Source: Hedera helix | Lineage: Eukaryota > Streptophyta > Magnoliopsida > Apiales > Araliaceae | Assembly (NCBI GenBank): GCA_947179155.2 | Contig: OX359265.1 | Coordinates: 58,539,540 to 58,603,539 of the forward strand | Length of the DNA stretch: 64,000 bases | Reading direction: 5' to 3' | Part shown: positions 56,222-64,000 of the stretch, piece by piece | Layout: the number at the start of each line of letters is the position of its first letter | How positions within the stretch are numbered: the stretch's first letter is position 1 | Position numbers and translations under genes: made by a program | Notes under the pieces: model-generated | The model's input: the letters and a program-made list of their open reading frames with translations, nothing else | Told to the model about the DNA's origin: nothing | The model's database searches: none

Positions 56222-59200
56222 GCCGTTCACGGAGGGACTCACTGAGCCATTGGCCTCTCCAGCTGAAGAAACTGAAAATGTGCAGCTTATTCCGGGGAAT
56301 ACCGAGAAGCTGATTAAAATAGGGGCCGGGTTGCAAGATACTCTAAAAAGGGGGTTAATTGAACTACTCAGAACTTATGCCGATATCTTCGCCTGGACAC
56401 CCCAAGATATGCCTGGGATGGCAGAAGACGTGGCCATTCACAAGCTATCCGTTGATCCCGAAAAGAAGCCTGTCTTTCAGAAGAGGCGTATTTTTGCTCC
56501 CGAACGCCAGAAAATAATTGATGAAGAAGTGGGAAAGTTATTAGATGCCGGGATTATTGAGGAAATTGAATACCCGGAATGGCTTGCAAATGTTGTGCTG
56601 GTCCGCAAACAAAATGGGAAATGGAGAGTTTGCATAGATTACACGGACCTAAATAAAGCATGCCCGAAAGACTTCTATCCTCTACCCCACATCGATCAGC
56701 TGATTGATGCTACTTCGGGGAATGCTATACTCAGCTTCCTGGATGCCTTTTCAGGATACAACCAGATTTTGATGGAGAAGCAAGACATCCCGAAGACATC
56801 ATTCATTACTCATCGGGCTATTTATGCATATAACCGGATGACATTCGGGCTGATCAATGCCGGGGCCACTTATCAGCGAATGATGAACAAAGTCTTCCGA
56901 AAACAGATTGGTCGAAACATGGAAGTTTATGTGGATGATATGATCGTTCGAAGTACAAGGGTGCATGACCATCTACATGACTTGGAAGAATGCTTTCAAA
57001 CAGTTCGGCATCATAATATGCGGTTGAATCCTACCAAGTGCACTTTCGGGCTCGGTGCAGGCAAATTTTTGGGTTATTTAGTCAGTAAGAGGGGGATAGA
57101 GGCTAACCCAGAAAAAATTAAAGCAGTTATTGATATGAAGTCCCCAAAGACATTTAAGGATGTGCAGAGATTGGCAGGTCGGATAGCTGCTCTTCGGCGA
57201 TTCATGTCCCGATCGGCCGAAAGATGTTTGCCTTTCTTTGATACTCTTAAAGGGCCGAAGAACGAGAAATTATTTCACTGGACTTCGGATTTTGAGGATG
57301 CATTCCAGAACATCAAGAAATATCTATCTTCGGCTCCGTTGCTGCAGAAGCCAATTAACCGGGAGGTACTTTATGTATATTTGGCTGTAAGTGCATTGGC
57401 TGTTGGTGCTGTACTGATTCGGGAAGAAGGAGGCCGACAGAATCCAGTCTACTATGTTAGTCATGCCTTGAGGGATGCAGAAACGAGGTATGCCAACTTA
57501 GAGAAGTGTGTCTACTCCTTGGTAATAGCTAGCAGAAAGCTAAGGCATTACTTCCAGGGTCGCGTAATAATTGTTTACACCGACCAACCTTTAAAGAAGA
57601 TTCTCCAAAAGCCTGATGCATCGGGAAGGATGGTGACTTGGGCTGTTGAGCTAAGCCAGTTCACGATTGAATACCGTCCTCGGACGGCGATAAAGGGCCA
57701 AGCATTGGCTGATTTTATGGTGGAGTGCATGTTCTCCGAAGAAGAAACAATCGGTTCTTCGGGATCGGATGTAACACTAATAGCTGGGGGGCAGCCAGAT
57801 CCCTCTCATTCTTGGACTTTGAATGTTGATGGATCATCTACAGCAGACTTGAGTGGAGCCGGGGTAATTTTGACAAGTCCTGAAGGTTTCAGAGTCCAAC
57901 AAGCAATCCGGTTTAAATTCAAAGCCACCAATAATGAGGCGGAGTACGAAGCTATATTAGTTGGCCTAAGATTGGCTCGAAGTTTGGAGGTCAGGAGCTT
58001 GCTGATCATGAGTGATTCCCAACTTGTGGTAAAGCAGATTCAGGGAGAATATGAAGCTCGGGGAACAAGAATGACAAGGTATCTGTCCGAGGTGAAGAGT
58101 GTTTTGCAATACTTCGTTTCTTATTCATTGTAAAACGTGGATCGGAATGACAATACTGTGGCTGATGCTCTGTCAAAGCTTGCTACTACCCCGAATGAGT
58201 CTTTATCGGGATCAGTGCACATTGAAGAGTTGATTGAACCTAGTATACTGAAAAAGGAGGTCAAATGTGTGGAAAGATCTAATTGCTGGTTGACTCCTTA
58301 TTTAGAGTATCTGGCCGAAGGTAAGTTGTCAAGTGATAAAATTTTGGCAAAAACGATAAAATATAGAAGTGCCTACTTTTGTTTGATTGATGGAGATTTG
58401 TTCCGAAGGGTATATTCGGGACCCATGTCAAAGTGTCTTATCCCGTCGGAGGCTTCGTATGCTCTTCGGGAAGTACATGAAGGAATTTGCGGTGACCATA
58501 TGGGAGCCAAGTCATTGGCATATAAACTCATCCGTCAAGGATACTATTGGCCGACGATGTTTCGGGAAGCAAAGGAGTTTGTGCAAAAGTGTCCCAAATG
58601 TCAGTTGAACAGTTCTGTTGCACATCGGCCACCTGAAGAGTTATCTTCAGTTCTTTCCCCAATTCCTTTTGCAGTTTGGGGTGTTGATCTGGTGGGGCCG
58701 ATGTCGAAGGCCAAAGGACAATTCTCCTACATGATAGTGGCAATTGATTATATGACCAAATGGGTAGAGGCGAAGCCACTTCGGCGAATCACCGAGCAGG
58801 ATTGCATTCGTTTCCTCAAGGAAAATATTGTCTTCAGATTTGGAATCCCGATGGTCCTTGTATCCGATAACGGGCTGCAGTTCGTAGGAGCTGAGTTCGA
58901 AAAATTCTTATCTGACTTGGGGATTCAGCATCGAAGGGTATCGGTTGCCCACCCTCAAGCCAATGGACAAGTGGAGGTAACGAATAGAACTCTACTGAAT
59001 GGCATCAAAAGGAGATTGGATGATGCTAAAGGAAGATGGCCCGATGAGTTACCAAGTGTTTTATGGGCATATAGGACAACTCCCCGAACGACTACGGGGG
59101 ATTCTCCTTTTCGGCTTTCATACGGGACTGAAGCTTTAATCCCGGTTGAGGTTGGCTCTCCTTCTTTTCGGAGAGTTAATTTTAATGAACTATACAACGA

Positions 59201-59519
59201 TCATGGACTTCGTCTTAACCTCGACTTAGTGGATGAATTTCGGGATGCTGCAGTTATGAAGTTGGCCTTATATCAACAGAAAACGGCAAGGCACTATAAT
59301 CGGAGAGTTAAACAAAGACGTTTTGAAGTCGGGGATTTAGTCCTCCGGGAAGCAGAAGCATCTACTCCCTTGAACACTGGTAAGTTGATGCCAAATTGGG
59401 AAGGACCTTATGAAGTAATTGAAGTTGTAAAATATGGGACATATCGTCTTCGGGATATGTCTGGGTCTGAATTGAAGAATTTTTGGCATGCAACTAGATT
59501 AAGAAAATATTTCCAATAG
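56211..59519 (+). pseudogene. pol: Pol with nonsense codon, copy 2
   Basis: Same domains as copy 1, but codon 641 is TAA (58131-58133) where copy 1 has CAA. The break falls inside the archaeal-type RNase H, between its Asp602 and Asp652, so the upstream product (56211-58133) lacks the last RNase H Asp and the whole integrase. The downstream part stays open to 59519 with HHCC and DDE motifs intact. Other differences from copy 1 are single substitutions (for example KKPVFQ, GATYQ, MVECM, SVHIE). A single C-to-T change accounts for the break. RT motifs, including YVDD, are unchanged. Confidence 0.92.
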
Positions 59520-59695
59520 TCGAGTAGAATGTCTTAGTTACTTGTACTTAGCTAAATTTTGAAGAAAATTTCAGTACATACTATATTGTTGCACAAGACA
59601 TTAATAAAATCCCGAAATATTCATTGATAAGATTGATGTGGATTACATGGAAGAAATAAAGAAAAAATACAAAGAAAAAACTTTGCAGTTTGGGG

Positions 59696-61947
59696 TCAAT
59701 TATTATCCTCGGGAGAGTCAGAGTCGGAATCGGAAAAAACTGAAGGGTCCACACCGGCTTTTGTTGCCTTTGCCACAGCAGCTTCAAAACCTTTGTGGAA
59801 CTGTTTTAATATTTCATCCAGCAGTTCGGGAGATGCTCTGTACTCTTCCAAGATCTGATAACGAAGTTCGGGGGTCCCAAGGCGAGCTTGTTCCCTTAGA
59901 ATTTCGTTGGCGGTTTGTTGGCGTTGGATATCGGAGGCTAATTGAGCGTTCTGTTCTTTCAGCTTGGTTAGTTCTTCGGTTTGTTGCTGAAAGTTCTTCA
60001 ACGTTTCAGAATTCTCTGTTTGTATTCGGGTGATCTCTTCTGTCCGTTGGTTATTGATGTCAAGAACACTCTCAAATTGTTGTTGGAGGTTCTCGTTGGA
60101 TGTTTTGAGGTTGGTGTTCTCGGCGGTCAGTTCTTTGTTCTTCTTCTTCAAGGCCTTATACTTGGTCTTCATCTTTTTGGCCTTTGTGTCACTGTTTTCC
60201 TTCCTTGACTCCCGACCAAGGAGACGGCTGAAGGTGGCCAAGGCCTACATAGAGAATTATCAAGAAGGATGGTTAGAAATCTTTAAGAAATTTTTGGAAT
60301 AACTTAAAAGGCAGTTCTTACCCGGCCTTGATGAAGGGCGGTGGCATATATAAGCTCCCGATTGGTATAATCGTGGAATTCGTTATTATCGGCTCGGAAG
60401 TTGAAGCTGTTGTAAGCCGTGTATGGAAGGCTAGTGTTGGCTTCGTCTGGGAAAAAGGAAGGACGGGGTTCACCAGTTGGTTGTTCCGGAGGTGGCTCGG
60501 TTGCAGAGGGATCACCTTCAGGTATCGGCTCTCCCACGGGTTCGGCTTCCTCTACCACTGGTCGTTTGCCAACCGATTTACTGGTCTGCCCCGGAGATGG
60601 TTGAGGTTGATCGGGTGTTCTTTCTTTGATTGGCTCGGAAGGTTGTTGTGTTGGTTGTTCGGGGTTTGTAGTTTTTTGCTGATCGGGCGTGGGCTTGGTC
60701 TTCTTATGAGTTCGGGGTTGGGAAGAATCTGGTTGTGAATGGGAAGTTTTTTGTTTTTTGGTCTTCAACATTTTTCGGAGCTCAGACTCGGATATGTCAA
60801 AGACGCTCCGTTTTTTGGATGTCTCCGGGCCTTTTCTTTTTAAGGCATCCGAAGATTGGTCGATTGAGGCTGTTGAAGTAATTGGAGGATTTCCCGATGC
60901 GGGTCGGGCTTCAGTCTGGGGGGCAGACTCTATTTGTTGTTGGATTTGTTTGGCTCCTTGAGCCATAGGGTTTTCTCCCGATGTTGCCGAAGAGGAAGAA
61001 TTCTTCTTTCTTCGGACCAGTGGTTCGGCAGACGGTTCGGATTCTTCCGAAGAGACAGGAGATTGAATGAAGGTAGGCCCCTCCTGGGTCTGTCCTCGGG
61101 TGATCGGGGGAGGACTTGAACCATTCCCTTCCGAACTGCGAAAAAGTACTACTGCACAGAAGATGGATAAGGATAAGATGGACAGTTTAAAATAAATTAA
61201 TTTTTATGAATGATTCGGGTACTTACTTCCATGAGCATAAAGCCAATCTTGGTCGGAAAGAAGGTTGTTGGGCCAGAGGTCGGTCGGCATAGAAGAAAGA
61301 AGCTTTTCGAGATCGGCCTCCCGAACATCCTCAATGTGGTCAAACCCTAGGGACGCCTTGCTCGGTTCTCCCCAGGGTGGTAGAAGAACGGTATCCGTTC
61401 CTCAGATGAAGAACCAGGAGGAATGCCATCCTTTGTTACTTTGAGGGGTGGCCATCCAGACTTTCCGATTGGCGAATCGGGTTAAGACCTTGAATCCCTT
61501 TTCCTTTGAGTTGATGAGTTTGAAGTAGCTTAAGAACAGATCTAGGGCCGGATCCACATTCTGATCTCGGCAATGGGCTATGAAGCAGATCAGGTGAATA
61601 TAAGAGTTGGGAACAAGTTGGGAGAACCCGATCCCTATAAACCCTAGAAACTCAGTGATGAAAGGGTGGAGAGGGAATCGGACGCCATGTTTGAGGGTTA
61701 GGGATGAAACTCCTATCCAGCCCCCCTCGAGTTGCCAGAACATCCTCTCATGAGGTTGGGGAACTCGGAGCTCGTACTGAAGTGGGATCTGGTACTCATG
61801 GCGGAATGATTGAAGCTTGGCAGGGGTTACAGATGACGGGGTGTTCGCTGCTAGGGCATCTCTATACACTCGACGGATGGCATTTTCTTTTTCCCTATCA
61901 AAAGTAGGTTGGGCTTGGGAAGAAGAAGCATGACCTTGAGCTGTCAT
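59696..61947 (-). CDS. Antisense three-exon gene inside the retrotransposon, copy 2
   Basis: Proposed exons 61947-61227, 61151-60322 and 60244-59696, exactly 9259 bp from copy 1, with the same splice signals and the same in-frame TGA (61404-61402). A few substitutions: MTAQ for MAAQ at the start, DQQK for DPQK in the linker, LLGRE for LLGQE before the coiled coil. The coiled-coil and acidic tail are unchanged. As in copy 1, its function is unknown and the TGA means only a shortened first-exon product, readthrough or downstream initiation could be made. Confidence 0.72.
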
Positions 61948-62052
61948 AGATTCCGGTAAAGAAAAACTTTTGGGGATTTTTCAGACAAAAAGGAGAGAGA
62001 AAAGGGGGATTTCAGAAAATGAGTAGTGTGTTAGGAAAAAGACTTTTGGGGC

Positions 62053-62152
62053 TTTTATAGATGAAAATAATACAAACAGACGTCAGTTATGGGGTGTAGG
62101 GAGGCGCACGAACTTCAATAGGCGTCAGTTTTGGGAGTGTAGGGAGGCGCTC
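62053..62152 (-). promoter_or_regulatory. Candidate promoter of the antisense gene, copy 2
   Basis: TATA box at 62059-62053 on the minus strand, 106 bp upstream of the ATG, with the same two upstream direct repeats (62080-62109 and 62122-62152). Confidence 0.55.
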
Positions 62153-62301
62153 AAAGATCAAACGGAAGCAGATTTGGGGGAACGTGATAGGAGGGTGATG
62201 ATCGTGTGCCAGACGTGGGGAGTTAGGGCCTGTTTGGATATAATCAGTTACGAGGGAAATAAGAATGTTTGAATTACTCTCCTATTTAAGGTTCTTAAAA
62301 A

Positions 62302-62319
62302 TAGGAGAGTGGGGGGCAA
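62302..62319 (+). other. Polypurine tract, copy 2
   Basis: Identical to copy 1, abutting LTR 3. Confidence 0.85.
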
Positions 62320-62856
62320 TGTTGGGCTGAGATAGTTTGGGCCCGGGTTTGGACCCATACTGGTTTGTTTGGTTGGTCCCTATTAATTCATTGGGCTGGG
62401 CCCGACTGAATTGGCTATTGGACCCTTCATTTGGACGGATGGGTTGTTTGGAAGAAGAAAAGTCAGCCTACTTGGAATATGAAGAGACTGCTTGGGGAAT
62501 AACGGTTGTTTGAAAGAGAGACGTTTATTTGGTTGATTAATGCCAGCAATTATGGCTGCATGGGCATATAAAAGGGAAACAACAGGAAAGAAAAAAGACT
62601 ACTGAACAACTGATTACTTACTTATTTAAACAGAACCAATTTTCCAGCATACAAGCTCTCTACTACCAGAGAAATCTGTAAACACCATCATCATTTTAGT
62701 GAATTATTCTCTTTCCCCGTGGTTTTTTCCCGATTTGGGTTTCCACGTAAATCTCTTGTGTCTTTACAGTAATTTCTCTTAATTAATTGTGTTTGACGTT
62801 TGATTTCACTTGTTATTTTGTGATTTAAACGGGTGCTACAAAATTTGGCGTTAACA
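62320..62856 (+). repeat. LTR 3 (3' LTR of copy 2)
   Basis: 537 bp, ending GTTAACA, followed directly by the right target-site duplication GAAAG. TATA box at 62567-62573. Confidence 0.95.
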
Positions 62857-62861
62857 GAAAG
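62857..62861. repeat. Target-site duplication (right), GAAAG
   Basis: Matches 43797-43801. The empty site reads GGAAAG followed by GTAAGTATC. Confidence 0.9.
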
Positions 62862-64000
62862 GTAAGTATCATCTAATTAATTACATCATCGTCATCATCA
62901 TAATATGTTCCATTCCAGGGTCCTCCTCCTGCTTACCTCTTTTCATGGACATTTTTTTCTTCTTTTCCAGTAACACTATCTCATTTCCAAAATATAGATA
63001 TAGAATTAAATTTGATTTTTTACAATTTAGATATAAAAATAATATGGTTACTGCTAACTACATGGAGATCCAAGACTTTGATTGCCTCACTGACTAATCC
63101 CAATCAATCCATCCAAATTCCGCCCGCCCGCCCGCTCGCTGCAAGTGTTGGCACATAAACTACAACACCCATAAATAAATTACGAAATATGTATGTTGTA
63201 TAAAATTTACAATTACTTTATTACTCCACTCAAGATAGGAAAACTCAAACTTCTAAATACGCTGAATTACTATTCCAAACTCATGAGAATACTTTATATA
63301 CTAATTAAAAAAAATCATGCGTAATTTATTCATCGCACTCTGATTATATAATAAATCAAACTACTGATAAATGAAACCTGACTATGATAATACAAGGCTT
63401 GGATATACCTGTAATGATATCCTTATAGCGTCCCATCAGTTCCATACCTACTTGTAACAAATGGATGGAGAGCCGGGAGGTGCTAGTTTACGAACAACTT
63501 TTGGCTTAACATTCAATATTCTAAAGAATTTCGCGTTAGTTTTTAGATATATATTTCTCACATTGGTCCGTCTCTATTGAAAAAAGTCTTTGCCCAATTG
63601 TGAAAATATAACATATATCTTACCAACTATAAACCCTATTTTCAGATTTGAAATTTTTCCTGAAATAATACCTACTACCTAGTCCCTTCCAACTGTTCCA
63701 ATAGGGTTTTAAATTGTCTCCTTACCAATGTGTTTTGGACAACAGAAACCTACTCCCTATTTCGCGTCCACAAATTTAAGGCCAAAGTTCCCTTACAAAC
63801 ACCAAAACTATTCTTACTTCTTGTACACAGTCCTAGCACATCTTTCAACCTACACAGCCATTGATTTTTCCACTTGCAAAAATGTTAGATTTACAAGGTC
63901 CTGTCATTCGAGGGTTGACCCCACTCTTACTATTCATAAGACAACCTTGTGCAACTAACATTTTTACATGAGAAATACCACACCACTTAAAGTTGAGATC
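62862..64000. other. Right flank of the retrotransposon, no gene recognised
   Basis: AT-rich, with a short CCCG repeat near 63121-63137. The 76-codon plus-strand open frame at 63728-63958 does not resemble a known family. A gene exon cannot be excluded. Confidence 0.5.

Larger units (their letters stand above)
43802..62856 (+). mobile_element. Tandem Ty3/gypsy Tat/Ogre-type LTR retrotransposon (LTR-int-LTR-int-LTR)
   Basis: Three 537-bp LTRs at 43802-44338, 53061-53597 and 62320-62856 enclose two 8722-bp internal regions; both repeat periods are exactly 9259 bp. LTRs begin TGTTGGG and end TTAACA. Each internal region has a primer binding site, gag, protease, RT-RNaseH, a second archaeal-type RNase H, integrase, a minus-strand gene, and a polypurine tract. 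The second RNase H and the antisense frame place it in the Tat lineage (Ogre, Retand, Grande relatives). By eye, LTRs 1/2/3 differ at only one to three positions, so the insertion is recent. The copies differ at about ten residues in gag and pol, including a stop in copy 2. Confidence 0.95.

Noticed and set aside
43802..62856. Two independent neighbouring retrotransposon insertions
   Set aside because: They would need four LTRs and two target duplications; only three LTRs and one GAAAG pair are present, with exact periodicity.
1..64000. CRISPR arrays, tRNA and rRNA genes
   Set aside because: No regularly spaced repeat array and no tRNA or rRNA sequence recognised on either strand by eye; a covariance-model scan was not possible.

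Overview
The window is nuclear DNA from a flowering plant, almost certainly a eudicot. It is AT-rich, its genes are split by many AT-rich introns, it carries long (TA)n/(GA)n microsatellites and plant-type MITEs, and all recognisable proteins have plant orthologues. I cannot name the species.

Layout. (1) 1-3472, plus strand: the 3' end of the SF3A3/SF3a60 splicing-factor gene. (2) 5258-12488, minus: a complete 13-exon gene for a plastid pseudokinase-fibrillin fusion (PAP14/ORG1 type), convergent with SF3A3. (3) 14897-27340, minus: a complete 23-exon histone H3K4 methyltransferase of the ATX3/4/5 type (PWWP, PHD, extended PHD, SET, post-SET); three of its introns appear to begin with GC instead of GT. 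(4) 30463-36005, minus: a 4-exon CCT-motif protein whose second intron holds a 1.29-kb Mutator-like element. (5) 36006-41742: AT-rich intergenic DNA with foldback elements and microsatellites. (6) 41743-42957, plus: an intronless, probably plastid-targeted alpha/beta hydrolase. (7) 43802-62856: a very young Ty3/gypsy retrotransposon of the Tat/Ogre type in the form LTR-internal-LTR-internal-LTR, with exact 9259-bp periodicity, three 537-bp LTRs and one 5-bp target-site duplication around the whole. (8) 62862-64000: nothing recognised.

Each retrotransposon copy carries gag, protease and RT-RNaseH-aRNaseH-integrase on the plus strand in three successive reading frames. On the opposite strand, between pol and the 3' LTR, it carries a three-exon reading frame of about 700 codons with its own TATA box. 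Copy 1 has an uninterrupted pol; copy 2 has a nonsense codon between the second RNase H and the integrase. Both copies share a protease active-site Asp-to-Asn change and an in-frame TGA in the antisense frame.

The host genes do not form a pathway; they are ordinary neighbours. The most unusual material is the antisense transcription unit inside the tandem retrotransposon, the split-frame gag-PR-pol arrangement with a possible 121-nt intron, and the cluster of GC-AG introns in the ATX gene. Exon joins were deduced by hand from reading-frame continuity, splice dinucleotides and family conservation, and have not been tested against transcripts.
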